Below are positions 1 to 8,326 of a stretch of 64,000 nucleotides of DNA, piece after piece. This DNA is from Alkalihalobacillus sp. LMS39. Its GTDB lineage: Bacteria > Bacillota > Bacilli > Bacillales > Bacillaceae_F. The stretch covers positions 1,550,001 to 1,614,000 of the forward strand of contig NZ_CP093300.1 in the NCBI RefSeq assembly GCF_022812285.1, read 5' to 3'. The position numbers and the translations under genes were made by a program. The number at the start of each line of letters is the position of its first letter. Within the stretch, counting starts at the first letter, position 1. The notes below the pieces were generated by a model that worked only from the letters and a program-made list of their open reading frames with translations, was not told the DNA's origin and ran no database searches.

Positions 1-1692
1 ATTGCCGGGGAAATTTCATTTAGTCCAGAAGTTGTTGTCGTGCTAGAAGAAAATGAAGAAGAAGAGAAGGAATGGAAAATCGAATGGACTCCAAGCTTAC
101 TTGTTGAAGGGTTAGAAGAAAATGAGCGTATTCGCGTCCAAACTTCTCATCCAACTAGAGGAGAGATTCTAGATCGGAACGGAGAACCTCTTGCTGCTAA
201 TGGGTCGATTTATGAGATAGGAATTGTCCCTGGTCGTATGGAAGGGCAAGAGGAGACTTCGATTGCAGCGCTTAGTGCAGAATTAAATATGGCTGAAGAA
301 GAAATTGAGAAGAAATTGGACCAATCATGGGTTGGACCAGATACATTTGTGCCCATTGTGTCTGTCCCTATCACAGAACAACCATTAGTCCAACGCTTGT
401 ATGATGAAATTCCTGGGGCTACATATCGAGAAGCGAGTGGAAGGGTGTATCCTTTAGGAGAGGCAGCTGCGCATTTAACGGGTTATATTAGTTTAATTAC
501 AGCAGAGCAATTAGATGAACTTGAAGGAGAAGGGTATGATGCTCATTCGTATTTAGGTCAAGCTGGCTTAGAGCGCGTATTAGAAGACCGATTAAAGGGT
601 GAACGTGGAGCTGTTATTAATATTGAAGATGAAAATGGGGAGATGAAAAAAGTTATTGCTGATAAAGAAGCGGTTGATGGGGAATCGATTATGTTAGCGA
701 TAGATAGCTCTCTCCAACAAACGATATATGAGCAATATGAAGAAAATGGAGATGCTGGGACAGCCGTAGCCATGCATCCAACGACTGGAGAGGTATTATC
801 ATTAGTAAGCTCTCCTGCTTATGACCCGAATGAGTTTATCCTAGGGTTATCAAGTTATCAAGATTGGAGCGAGGATGAACGAAAGCCATTATTAAATCGA
901 TTTACACAAACGTATGCACCAGGTTCGACGATAAAACCGATTACAGCAGCAATTGCTCTTGATAATGGTTGGAACCCAACGGAGAAAAGAGAAATTGTTG
1001 GGGAACGCTGGAAGCCAGATGCCTCTGATTGGGGAGATTATACGGTTCGTCGCGTAAATGGAAATATTGAGCAAGTAGATTTAAAGGATGCCCTTGTATA
1101 TTCCGATAATATTTACTTTGCCCAAATGGCGCTTGACCTTGGGATTGATTCGTTTAAAGAAGGACTAGAGGCGTTTGGATTTACAGAATCCATTCCATTT
1201 GGTTATGGAATGGGAACATCAAGTTGGGCTAATGAGGACATTTCTAGCGGAGTTCAACTTGTCGATACTTCATATGGTCAAGGACAAATGCTTGTTAATC
1301 CTCTACATTTAGCAACCATGTATACGACATTTTTAAATAGTGGTACAATGCTCAAACCACAATTATATGAAGGTGAGTCTGAGCCATGGAAGGAAAATAT
1401 CATTTCCGCTGAACTTGCCAATGAAATTTTAGAATCATTAATTGAAGTTGTAGAAAGTCCAAATGGAACAGGAAGAGAAGCTCAAATTTCAAATCGAGTT
1501 TTAGCTGGGAAAACAGGAACGACGGAATATAAAGAATCACAAGGAGACGAAGGCGAAGAATTCGGTTGGTTTATCGGGGTGGATACAACATCGAAAGATT
1601 TACTCGTGTTAATGGTTGTAGAAGGCGTTGAAGACCGAGGTGGGAGTAGCTATGTTGTCCCCAAAGTTCGTGACGTTTTCTTATCAAAATAA
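1..1692 (+). CDS. Class B penicillin-binding protein (PbpC/PBP3-like), 5' end outside the window
   Basis: This is a peptidoglycan D,D-transpeptidase that cross-links stem peptides on the outer face of the membrane. The reading frame is open back to base 1, so the start and membrane anchor lie upstream; about 563 codons are present. After a non-catalytic segment and a PBP dimerisation region, the transpeptidase domain shows all three catalytic motifs: STIK (nucleophile Ser codon 925-927), SDN (1102-1110) and KTG (1510-1518). The visible N-terminal part fits the MecA-N/NTF2-like architecture of Bacillus PbpC, which is about 670 residues long. PbpC identity is an inference; the transpeptidase assignment is firm. 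The gene ends just before a terminator. Confidence 0.9.
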   Translation: MAGEISFSPEVVVVLEENEEEEKEWKIEWTPSLLVEGLEENERIRVQTSHPTRGEILDRNGEPLAANGSIYEIGIVPGRMEGQEETSIAALSAELNMAEEEIEKKLDQSWVGPDTFVPIVSVPITEQPLVQRLYDEIPGATYREASGRVYPLGEAAAHLTGYISLITAEQLDELEGEGYDAHSYLGQAGLERVLEDRLKGERGAVINIEDENGEMKKVIADKEAVDGESIMLAIDSSLQQTIYEQYEENGDAGTAVAMHPTTGEVLSLVSSPAYDPNEFILGLSSYQDWSEDERKPLLNRFTQTYAPGSTIKPITAAIALDNGWNPTEKREIVGERWKPDASDWGDYTVRRVNGNIEQVDLKDALVYSDNIYFAQMALDLGIDSFKEGLEAFGFTESIPFGYGMGTSSWANEDISSGVQLVDTSYGQGQMLVNPLHLATMYTTFLNSGTMLKPQLYEGESEPWKENIISAELANEILESLIEVVESPNGTGREAQISNRVLAGKTGTTEYKESQGDEGEEFGWFIGVDTTSKDLLVLMVVEGVEDRGGSSYVVPKVRDVFLSK

Positions 1693-1703
1693 AAATGAAA
1701 ACG

Positions 1704-1748
1704 GATGTTTTTGAAGATGGAAATTACCACTTCAAGAACATCTTTTTT
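1704..1748 (+). terminator. Rho-independent terminator after the PBP gene
   Basis: GATGTTTTTGAAG pairs with CTTCAAGAACATC (13 bp with one G-U pair) around a short loop and is followed directly by a T run. Confidence 0.85.
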
Positions 1749-1762
1749 CTGCTTAACTTACT

Positions 1763-1780
1763 TTGTGAAAAAGTTCACAA
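1763..1780. promoter_or_regulatory. Rex (NADH/NAD+ sensing repressor) operator
   Basis: The sequence TTGTGAAAAAGTTCACAA is a perfect 7+4+7 inverted repeat that matches the known Rex consensus TTGTGAA-N4-TTCACAA at every fixed position. It lies about 95 bp upstream of the OFA-family transporter start, within its likely promoter region, so NADH-dependent derepression under low oxygen or fermentation is expected. Confidence 0.8.
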
Positions 1781-1873
1781 ATTTGTACGACTGGACACAT
1801 TGAAACTTCATAAAGTCGCGATATGATAAGGGTGTAGACTATATAAGGTGAGAGAAAGAGGAGTGGAAGGGAC

Positions 1874-3130
1874 ATGAGTAATGTGAAAAACCGTTGGCTC
1901 ATAGCGTTATCAGGTGTAGGCATTCATATTTCGATAGGATCTGTTTATGCGTGGAGTGTGTTTACAAAACCATTGATGGCGGAATTAAATTTAAGTTACA
2001 CAGAAGTATCCTTAACTTTTAGTATTGCAATATTATTTTTAGGCTTATCAGCGGCTTTTCTTGGACATTTTGTTGAAAAATATGGTCCAAGAGTATCTGG
2101 GACGATGGCATCATTATTTTTTGGAATTGGAATCGCAGGTGCTGGTTTAGCTGTTCATCTTCAATCATTGTTACTGCTTTATTTCTTTTATGGTGTTGTT
2201 GCTGGAATAGGCCTTGGACTTGGTTATATTACCCCTGTTTCTACATTAGTGAAATGGTTTCCTGACCGTCGCGGATTAGCGACAGGATTAGCTATTATGG
2301 GATTTGGATTTGCTTCAATGATTGCAAGTCCGATTATTGCTAGATTAATAGAAGGAGTTGGCATTCCGCTTACATTTGCAATATTAGGGGGTACTTATTT
2401 TATTATCATTTTCAGTTCGGCTCAATATTTATCTCCACCACCAAAAGACTGGGTTCCTGCTGACTTTAAAGAAAAAGCACAATCAGCACAGAAACCATTA
2501 AAAGCAGATTTATCACAATTAACCGCAAATGAAGCAGTGAAAACAAAACGCTTTTGGATGTTGTGGATAATGTTGTTTATTAATATTACGTGTGGAATTG
2601 CGATTTTAGCAGTGGCGTCTCCAATGGCCCAAGAAATAGCTGGCTTATCTACTGTTGCCGCTGCCACGATGGTTGGATTGATTGGAATTTTTAATGGCTT
2701 AGGCAGACTAGGGTGGGCAACGTTCTCTGACTACATTGGACGACCAAATACTTATACAGCGTTTTTTGTCATCCAAATGGTTCTCTTTTTCCTCTTGCCA
2801 AATATGACACACTTTTTGTTATTTCAAATTGTCGTCTTTTTAATTATTACTTGTTACGGCGGAGGGTTTTCTGCAATCCCAGCTTATATTGGTGATATGT
2901 TTGGGACAAAGCAATTAGGAGCAATCCATGGCTATATGTTAACCGCATGGGCTGCCGCAGGGTTAACTGGTCCGATCTTCTCGTCATGGATAAGAGAAAC
3001 AACAGGGAGTTACCAAGGAACCCTAATGATTTTTGCCGGAATGTTTGCTATAGCTTTAACAGTTTCGTTACTCATTCGCATTGAAATACGAAGTCTAGAA
3101 CAAAAAAGACTTCAAAAAGAAGCTGTATAA
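1874..3130 (+). CDS. OFA-family MFS transporter (oxalate/formate antiporter family)
   Basis: This is a 418-residue polytopic membrane protein with about 12 hydrophobic helices, beginning with the characteristic opening GVGIHISIGSVYAWSVF of the OFA branch of the major facilitator superfamily. Members exchange or export small carboxylates such as oxalate, formate or pyruvate/lactate. The central loop (about residues 190-225) is the usual cytoplasmic spacer between the two six-helix halves. The start follows a GGAGTGGAAGGG ribosome site. The gene is monocistronic, with a terminator on both sides, and is preceded by a perfect Rex box, which suggests a role in handling fermentation acids. The substrate cannot be read from the sequence. 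Confidence 0.9.
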   Translation: MSNVKNRWLIALSGVGIHISIGSVYAWSVFTKPLMAELNLSYTEVSLTFSIAILFLGLSAAFLGHFVEKYGPRVSGTMASLFFGIGIAGAGLAVHLQSLLLLYFFYGVVAGIGLGLGYITPVSTLVKWFPDRRGLATGLAIMGFGFASMIASPIIARLIEGVGIPLTFAILGGTYFIIIFSSAQYLSPPPKDWVPADFKEKAQSAQKPLKADLSQLTANEAVKTKRFWMLWIMLFINITCGIAILAVASPMAQEIAGLSTVAAATMVGLIGIFNGLGRLGWATFSDYIGRPNTYTAFFVIQMVLFFLLPNMTHFLLFQIVVFLIITCYGGGFSAIPAYIGDMFGTKQLGAIHGYMLTAWAAAGLTGPIFSSWIRETTGSYQGTLMIFAGMFAIALTVSLLIRIEIRSLEQKRLQKEAV

Positions 3131-3136
3131 ACAAGT

Positions 3137-3176
3137 AAAGCTGCCTATCGTTTAAGTTGATAGGTGGCTTTTAAAA
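3137..3176 (+). terminator. Terminator after the OFA transporter
   Basis: AGCTGCCTATC pairs with GATAGGTGGCT (two G-U pairs) and is followed by TTTT. Confidence 0.7.
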
Positions 3177-3279
3177 TTTTCAAAACAAGAAAGCGTTTTA
3201 GTTCCTTTTCCGACAGTCTTGCATTAAAATGAAGGCATATCGAGATACTATGTTTGATTGTTATAAAGGAGGAAATAAA

Positions 3280-4224
3280 ATGGAATATCGTCGTTTAGGA
3301 AAAACGGGTTTAAAGGTAAGTGAAATTTCGCTAGGTAGTTGGCTTACATACGGAAAGTCTGTTGAGGATAACACTGCTGAACGGATTATACATAAAGCAT
3401 ATGAATTAGGAATTAACTTTTTTGACTCTGCCAATGTGTATGAAAGTGGCGAGGGTGAAAGAGTGATGGCAAAAGCATTAAAGCAATACGACAGATCATC
3501 TTATGTCATTACGACAAAAGCGTTTTGGCCAATGGGTGAAGGGGTAAATGATAGAGGTTTATCCCGAAAGCATGTGTTTGAACAGCTTCATGCGAGCTTA
3601 AAGAGAATGGAACTTGATTATGTCGATATTTTTTATTGTCATCGCTATGACCCTGAAACACCAGTAGAAGAAACATTACGAACGATTGATGATTTATTAC
3701 GGCAAGGAAAAATTTTATATGCAGGAGTAAGTGAATGGTCTGCAGCACAAATTCAAGAAGCACTAAATATTGCTGATAAATTTTTATTAGACCGTATTGT
3801 CGTCAATCAGCCACAGTATAATATGTTATACCGTCACATTGAAAAAGAAATCATTCCCGTTTCCGAAAAAAATGGAATTTCACAAGTGGTGTTTTCTCCA
3901 TTAGCCCAAGGTGTTTTAACAGGAAAGTACAAAGGAGGCGCTGTACCAGAAAACAGTAGAGCGGCCAACAGTGATATAAATATGTGGGTGACAAACTTCA
4001 TCAATGAACCGACATTACAAAAGGTCGATGCCTTGGAGAAACTAGCTAAAGAATTGGAATTAACATTACCAGAACTTGCGTTAGCTTGGGTATTACGACA
4101 ACCAAATGTAGCAAGTGCCATTGTTGGGGCAAGTCGTCCAGAACAAATTGAAGCCAATGTTAAAGCGGCTGGAATTAGATTAACTGCTGAAACAGTTGAA
4201 AAAATTGAAGATATATTAGTGTAA
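3280..4224 (+). CDS. Aldo/keto reductase (YhdN / Kv-beta-like branch)
   Basis: This is an NADPH-dependent reductase of aldehydes and ketones, 314 residues long with a TIM-barrel fold. The catalytic tetrad is visible: Asp49 (NFFDSANVY), Tyr54, Lys80 (VITTKAF) and His121 (FYCHRYD). The C-terminal cofactor region includes LAWVLRQPNVASAIVGASRPEQ, read here in parts (ALAWVLRQ, then IVGASRPEQ). An ATG 51 bases further upstream is in frame but lacks a ribosome site, whereas this start follows AAAGGAGG with 7 bases of spacing. It stands alone between two terminators. The physiological substrate is unknown. Confidence 0.92.
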   Translation: MEYRRLGKTGLKVSEISLGSWLTYGKSVEDNTAERIIHKAYELGINFFDSANVYESGEGERVMAKALKQYDRSSYVITTKAFWPMGEGVNDRGLSRKHVFEQLHASLKRMELDYVDIFYCHRYDPETPVEETLRTIDDLLRQGKILYAGVSEWSAAQIQEALNIADKFLLDRIVVNQPQYNMLYRHIEKEIIPVSEKNGISQVVFSPLAQGVLTGKYKGGAVPENSRAANSDINMWVTNFINEPTLQKVDALEKLAKELELTLPELALAWVLRQPNVASAIVGASRPEQIEANVKAAGIRLTAETVEKIEDILV

Positions 4225-4226
4225 CG

Positions 4227-4260
4227 AAAACGAGGACCATGCTGATGGTCCTCGTTTTCT
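4227..4260. terminator. Terminator after the aldo/keto reductase
   Basis: AAACGAGGACCAT pairs with ATGGTCCTCGTTTT around a CTG loop, with a T-rich 3' side. It is the only strong hairpin on this side of the convergent pair. Confidence 0.85.
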
Positions 4261-4341
4261 AAAAATTTGAAAGCTTATTCTAGAAGAGCGAAGGCTGCGC
4301 ACTTCGCTTAAAAAGAAAAGACGCTCCCGCGCTTTTCTTTA
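4261..4341 (+). repeat. Dispersed repeat R1, internally deleted copy
   Basis: It carries the R1 landmarks GAAAGCTTATTC, GAAGAGCGAAGGCTGCGCAC, TTCGCTT and AAAGAAAAGACGCT in the same order as the full-length copy at 51784, but lacks the middle block. It lies in the 320-base gap between convergent genes. Confidence 0.75.
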
Positions 4342-4524
4342 TCGGACATCAGTTCCGCTATTTTACTGTTTTCACTGTTAAAAATCATCCGTTCGGACAT
4401 CAGTTCCGTTAATCTAGCAAAAGCGACGTTGAATTAGGGTGGGTGAGGGGAAATAGCGGAATATATGTCCGAACGGAATGAAAAAACACATATTTTTCTT
4501 TGATTAACGGAACAGATGTCCGTA
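4342..4524. repeat. Composite inverted-repeat element R2, copy 1
   Basis: There are two direct units starting CGGACATCAGTTCCG (near 4343 and 4394) followed by two units in opposite orientation, CGGAATATATGTCCG (near 4457) and CGGAACAGATGTCCG (near 4508). The whole 183 bp can fold into a large cruciform. The same 2+2 arrangement occurs at 55209-55391. It lies between convergent genes and has no convincing coding content. Confidence 0.75.
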
Positions 4525-4544
4525 AGTAAAAAGTGTAACACAGA

Positions 4545-5726
4545 TTAGACGATAATGGACTCAATCGAACGACGAGGACTTGGTTTTGCCTCAATACTGG
4601 GGTAACCATACCGGAAAATGAATTTTGCTTTCTGTCCTTTAGGAATAGTAATTTGATCAAGTAAGCTAGTAAAATGTGGTTGCGATTTTGAGTGTGTTTC
4701 AAAGTCAGCCATTTCATTTAATTGATTTAAAGGATGCATTCCAATTCCTTGATTTGTAGCTTGAAGGTGGATGCGTTGCCATACTCTTCCTAACTGGATA
4801 TTCTCAACAAGATGATTAGAAGTAGAGACAGATAAGACACCATAGCCATACGCGGTATCGGTATGACGATTTTTCGTTGCTTTTAGCCAAAACTGGTCCG
4901 AGCTTTCATTGTCTAATGGGGGTAGAATTTTTCCAAAAAAACGGATGAAAAAAGATTCTCCTTGCGCATCTAATGTAATGCCATCCCGATACGATTGAAG
5001 GTCATCCCAAGATTGCCTGAACCATTTGTTTGTTTCTTGACTTAACACTTTTGTAGAAATGAAAGCTTGTGTTGCATCTGTGATACTTTGGCTAATGAAT
5101 TGCTTTTCTTTTTTCGATGTAAATAAGGAGAGGGTAATCGGATCCTCTAATTCTTTCTGCCAAGCTGTTTGATGTTCCTTTGGAATTTCAATTGTAGCAT
5201 CGTAAGCACCACGGTTCGTATGGCGCTCACGGATAGCAGTATATAACGGAGACACTTCAGAGCTTTGTTTTGTAAAAGAAAATTTCGCTACGTATGTATC
5301 ATTCAATGGGTCAGGAAAATAGGAAAGGGTCGGGTTATAACCGTAAGCTTTTGAAGCTAGCATCATGTTCTCAATTGCACAACCTAAGCCAATGTACATT
5401 TCACGATAAAAGGGATCAATAGGACCTAAATGCCGGCTTTTGTCCGCATATAGGTCAATCGTTGTGTCTGATACATGAAAAAACCATGGTTGACTATTAT
5501 GTGGGTTTGAAGCTAAAACAGCAGCATGGACAATGGAAGTTAAACCCGTGGCGTTTTCATCTTTCCATAATTCATAAGCAGGGCCTTTTCCAGTGTGAAA
5601 TACGCCTTGTGCATAGGCCCGAAAGAGAACCCCACCAACAGCAAGGAGAATTACGGTTGAGCCGGCTTTCTTCAGAAATTGACGTCGAGATATTGTGTCT
5701 TCTTTATTCATGACGGTCATTTCCAT
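4545..5726 (-). CDS. Tat-exported nitroreductase-family (Acg-like) oxidoreductase
   Basis: The protein has 394 residues from an ATG preceded by AAAAGGAGTG; a further upstream in-frame ATG is less well placed. A twin-arginine signal SRRQFLKKAG (residues 13-22) is followed by a hydrophobic stretch, so the protein should be exported folded, probably with bound flavin. The rest resembles the Acg/nitroreductase-like FMN proteins, including ASNPHNSQPWFF near residue 80, a typical flavin-binding opening. The reaction is unknown. The start overlaps the end of the TetR gene by 23 bases, implying co-transcription and translational coupling with that regulator. Confidence 0.8.
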   Translation of the reverse strand: MEMTVMNKEDTISRRQFLKKAGSTVILLAVGGVLFRAYAQGVFHTGKGPAYELWKDENATGLTSIVHAAVLASNPHNSQPWFFHVSDTTIDLYADKSRHLGPIDPFYREMYIGLGCAIENMMLASKAYGYNPTLSYFPDPLNDTYVAKFSFTKQSSEVSPLYTAIRERHTNRGAYDATIEIPKEHQTAWQKELEDPITLSLFTSKKEKQFISQSITDATQAFISTKVLSQETNKWFRQSWDDLQSYRDGITLDAQGESFFIRFFGKILPPLDNESSDQFWLKATKNRHTDTAYGYGVLSVSTSNHLVENIQLGRVWQRIHLQATNQGIGMHPLNQLNEMADFETHSKSQPHFTSLLDQITIPKGQKAKFIFRYGYPSIEAKPSPRRSIESIIV

Positions 5727-6312
5727 TTTCACTCCTTTTCGCATACGGTTCAACTAACATCATAATTAAATCAACTCCTTCATCTATTTGTTCGTCTGTT
5801 ATGTTTTCATTTGAAAGCTCAGAAAACGGAATCCAATATTGGCTAAGAACCCAGCTTATAGACAGCAATTTGTTGAGTTTGTTTGGAGCAATACTAAATT
5901 GTAAAATGCCAGCTTCTACAAAAGCTTGAATAAACCTAGCTTGTTCTTTTTGTCGTTTCTCTTGAATAACTTCATAACGATGACGGAGGAGAGGGTCAGC
6001 TCGGAGTAGGGAGTTAATTTCTCTGGCGAAAAAGGCATAATGTAAATCAAGAAGAAAGCTTTTTTTAATTCTGTTTTTTAAACCTGTCAAAGAGAGTTCG
6101 CTTTCGAGTGGCCTACCCCACATACCGTCCCAGTTTTGAACCATTTGTTCGAAAATAACGCGGATAATTTCGTCTTTGTTATTAAAATGATAATATAAAT
6201 TTCCTGGGCTGATTTTAGCTGCTTCAGCAATATGATTCGTAGAGACTGCCGAGGAGCCTTTTTCGTTAAATAAGGTAACTGCTGTAGCGATAATCTTTTC
6301 TCTTGTTTTCAT
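5704..6312 (-). CDS. TetR/AcrR-family transcriptional regulator
   Basis: This is a 202-residue one-component repressor. The N-terminal DNA-binding domain is typical: TREKIIATAVTLFNEKG, then the recognition helix region ISPGNLYYHFNNKDEI (about residues 35-50). The C-terminal ligand-binding domain is divergent, so the inducer cannot be predicted. It is the first gene of a two-gene operon with the nitroreductase-like gene. Two 18-bp palindromes sit directly upstream, between 6326 and 6362, which suggests autoregulation of the pair. The start follows GGAGGAATTTC. Confidence 0.9.
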   Translation of the reverse strand: MKTREKIIATAVTLFNEKGSSAVSTNHIAEAAKISPGNLYYHFNNKDEIIRVIFEQMVQNWDGMWGRPLESELSLTGLKNRIKKSFLLDLHYAFFAREINSLLRADPLLRHRYEVIQEKRQKEQARFIQAFVEAGILQFSIAPNKLNKLLSISWVLSQYWIPFSELSNENITDEQIDEGVDLIMMLVEPYAKRSENGNDRHE

Positions 6313-6325
6313 GAAATTCCTCCAA

Positions 6326-6343
6326 CTAGAGTATTTACTCTAG
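6326..6343. promoter_or_regulatory. Probable TetR operator, distal to proximal copy 1
   Basis: CTAGAGTATTTACTCTAG is a perfect 8+2+8 palindrome located 14 bases upstream of the TetR start codon. It shares the half-site TAGAGT with the second palindrome next to it. Confidence 0.65.
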
Positions 6344-6344
6344 T

Positions 6345-6362
6345 TTAGAGTTTTTACTCTAA
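6345..6362. promoter_or_regulatory. Probable TetR operator, copy 2
   Basis: TTAGAGTTTTTACTCTAA is a 7+4+7 palindrome. Its centre is 19 bp from the centre of the first copy, close to two helical turns. Confidence 0.65.
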
Positions 6363-6410
6363 TGATAACAGGGGCATAGGACCCATTTTAAAAAGAATGA
6401 GTGTGAAAAC

Positions 6411-6450
6411 AAAAAAGCAGACCAAATGGACTGCTAATTTGGTCTGCTTC
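6411..6450. terminator. Terminator, likely for the minus-strand SurA-like gene
   Basis: AAGCAGACCAAAT pairs with ATTTGGTCTGCTT. On the minus strand the stem is followed by TTTTTTG just after the stop codon of the lipoprotein gene. Confidence 0.8.
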
Positions 6451-6453
6451 CAA

Positions 6454-7140
6454 CTAGTGAATAATAATCTCACTCGATTCTCGTAAATCAGTAATGATAG
6501 CTGTCAGTTCATTGTTTACTTTTTGCTTGATAAGCTCTTCCTCAAAGTTAATCTCATCTTGTTCAAGCACTTCTTCTCCATGCTGAGCAACTAATTCATC
6601 ATAAAAGCTTTCGATTTCATCTTCAGTTACCGCAATATCTGCTCGGATAGATTCCGTATAATTATCAAATGTTAGTGTTTGCCTGTATTGTTCTTCTAGC
6701 TCAGCTATTGTCACGTTTTGTTGTGCGAGCATCTCGTAGAATTCCTCATCGGATTGAACTTGTGATTGTTCTTTAATAAGGTCAATTTGTTCGGCAATTT
6801 CGCTATCATCGGCTTCGAAGCCTTTTTCCTTAGCATCTTGTGTTAATAACATCTGGTCAATTAATTGATCTAGCAACTGGTCTTCCATCATGGTAAGTAC
6901 TTCTTGTCCTTCTTCACCATGAATATCAATACCAGACTCCATAGCGACGTATGAGAGGATTTCTTGAAATTCTTGTTCTGTAATTTCCTCTCCGTTAACG
7001 GTAGCTATGACACTTCCTTCTGTAGTAGCAACCTCAGTGGCATTTTCTCCATTCGAAGCTTCCTCATCAGATGCTCCGCATCCAGCAAGTACAGTAGTTA
7101 TAGCGAACACGATTCCGATTTGGCGTATCCATTTTTTCAA
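6454..7140 (-). CDS. SurA N-terminal-like lipoprotein, probable secretion chaperone
   Basis: The protein has 228 residues. The signal peptide ends in the lipobox LAGC with Cys21 as lipidation site, so the mature protein sits on the outer face of the membrane. After an acidic linker, residues about 42-200 match the SurA N-terminal chaperone fold (VIATVNGEEITEQEFQEIL opens it, read here as two parts VIATVNGEEIT and EQEFQEIL). The parvulin-type prolyl isomerase domain found in PrsA is absent, so this is a chaperone-like rather than catalytic relative. Acidic composition is high. It is a single gene transcribed away from the eps operon. Confidence 0.85.
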   Translation of the reverse strand: MKKWIRQIGIVFAITTVLAGCGASDEEASNGENATEVATTEGSVIATVNGEEITEQEFQEILSYVAMESGIDIHGEEGQEVLTMMEDQLLDQLIDQMLLTQDAKEKGFEADDSEIAEQIDLIKEQSQVQSDEEFYEMLAQQNVTIAELEEQYRQTLTFDNYTESIRADIAVTEDEIESFYDELVAQHGEEVLEQDEINFEEELIKQKVNNELTAIITDLRESSEIIIH

Positions 7141-7459
7141 GTAGAAAACCCCTTTCCTTTATCGTTAGGTGCCATTGTACCATACAACAAAAGAACCTTT
7201 ATTTCTCGAGCGCTGAATAAGGAAGAACGAGCAAGAAATATGAAAAAAAATCATAGTCTTTACATCTCGTATTTGCGTCACAATAGGAATAAAAAGGCTG
7301 GTAAAAAATACTAGACTTGTAATCTATAAAAATATGTAAAAATCGTTAAAAGCGACTTTAGAATTTTTGGGTTTTCTTAATAATTCCTTATATTTGTTGG
7401 TACTGCGCGTTTGATAAGAACAGTTCATTGTGAAAGGGAAATTTTTTTTAAAAGAGTTG
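7141..7459. other. Divergent intergenic region upstream of the eps promoter
   Basis: This AT-rich spacer lies between the divergent lipoprotein gene and the eps operon. It contains an exact match to the SinR half-site (GTTCTYT) on the minus strand at 7190-7196 and a one-mismatch site near 7417. No coding sequence is supported. Confidence 0.4.
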
Positions 7460-7488
7460 TTGACATGTTCTTTATTACGAACTAAAAT
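7460..7488 (+). promoter_or_regulatory. SigA-type promoter of the eps operon with an internal SinR-like site
   Basis: The -35 hexamer TTGACA (7460-7465) and the -10 hexamer TAAAAT (7483-7488) are 17 bases apart. GTTCTTT at 7467-7473, within the spacer, matches the SinR half-site GTTCTYT, and a second exact match (AAAGAAC, minus strand) lies at 7572-7578 in the leader. Repression by a SinR-type regulator is inferred; the gene for it is not in the window. Confidence 0.6.
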
Positions 7489-7603
7489 AAACACAAGAAA
7501 AAGTTGAAACAAGTTAAAAAGCGTTTCTATATAAGGTTTGTAATTTTAATGGAATTTTCAAGTGACATTATAAAGAACGAAAAATGACGTAAGGTGGCGA
7601 ATT

Positions 7604-8326
7604 ATGGAAAATCAAGTGGTAAGAAAAGCGACAGAAATTAATATAAAAGCCATTTATCAGCTTCTGAAAAAGAAGTGGTGGATGATTGCCTTGATAACTT
7701 TCCTCTTTTCAGCGGCAGGTTGGTATTATACGACATACCACACAACACCGATTTATGAGTCATCTTCACGAATTATAATCAATGATAGTACGAATAATTT
7801 TAATACACTACGCGTAGTTATTCGAGAAACAGCTGTTATGGAACGCGTGATTCATGAGCTTGATTTAAATCGAACTGTTGATGGATTACGAGGGCAAATT
7901 GCTGTTCAGAGCGTCGATAACTCGCAAATTGTCAATATTACAGTGTATGATACAAATCCAGAGCTTGCTGCATTAATCGCCAATAAAACCGCTCATGTAT
8001 ATAAGGATGAAGTAAAAGACCTTCTTGACTTTACGGGTGTAAGCATTTTAAGTGAAGCTCAAACTTCTGGAAATGCATATCCAATAAATCAAAACCATCG
8101 GAAAATTTATTTGGTTGCCTTTATGGTTGGACTAGTAGGAGGAATTGGTTTTGTGTTTTTACTTGATAGCCTTGATAACACGTTACGGTCAGAAAGAGAA
8201 ATTGAAAAATTGTTAGGAGTACCTGTTATTGGCAGTATTTCGAAAATAACAAAACGGTCGTTAGCAGATGGGAATCAAATCAAACATGAAAAGCAAAATT
8301 TAAGAGGTGAGACCATTGGTTCGTAA
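7604..8326 (+). CDS. epsA: YveK/EpsA-like chain-length determinant and kinase activator
   Basis: This is a 240-residue polysaccharide co-polymerase of the Wzz family. It has transmembrane segments at about residues 26-45 and 170-190 flanking an extracellular domain, and a short cytoplasmic tail that in this family contacts the partner kinase. It sets polymer length and activates the EpsB-type ATPase. The start follows AAGGTGG. It is the first gene of the operon and overlaps the next gene. The symbol follows B. subtilis gene order and is a homology-level assignment, not proof of identical function. Confidence 0.85.
   Translation: MENQVVRKATEINIKAIYQLLKKKWWMIALITFLFSAAGWYYTTYHTTPIYESSSRIIINDSTNNFNTLRVVIRETAVMERVIHELDLNRTVDGLRGQIAVQSVDNSQIVNITVYDTNPELAALIANKTAHVYKDEVKDLLDFTGVSILSEAQTSGNAYPINQNHRKIYLVAFMVGLVGGIGFVFLLDSLDNTLRSEREIEKLLGVPVIGSISKITKRSLADGNQIKHEKQNLRGETIGS

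Noticed and set aside
4409-4717. 102-codon minus-strand frame overlapping the nitroreductase 3' end
   Set aside because: It runs through R2 repeat DNA and the real gene in another frame, has no ribosome site and no recognisable protein features.
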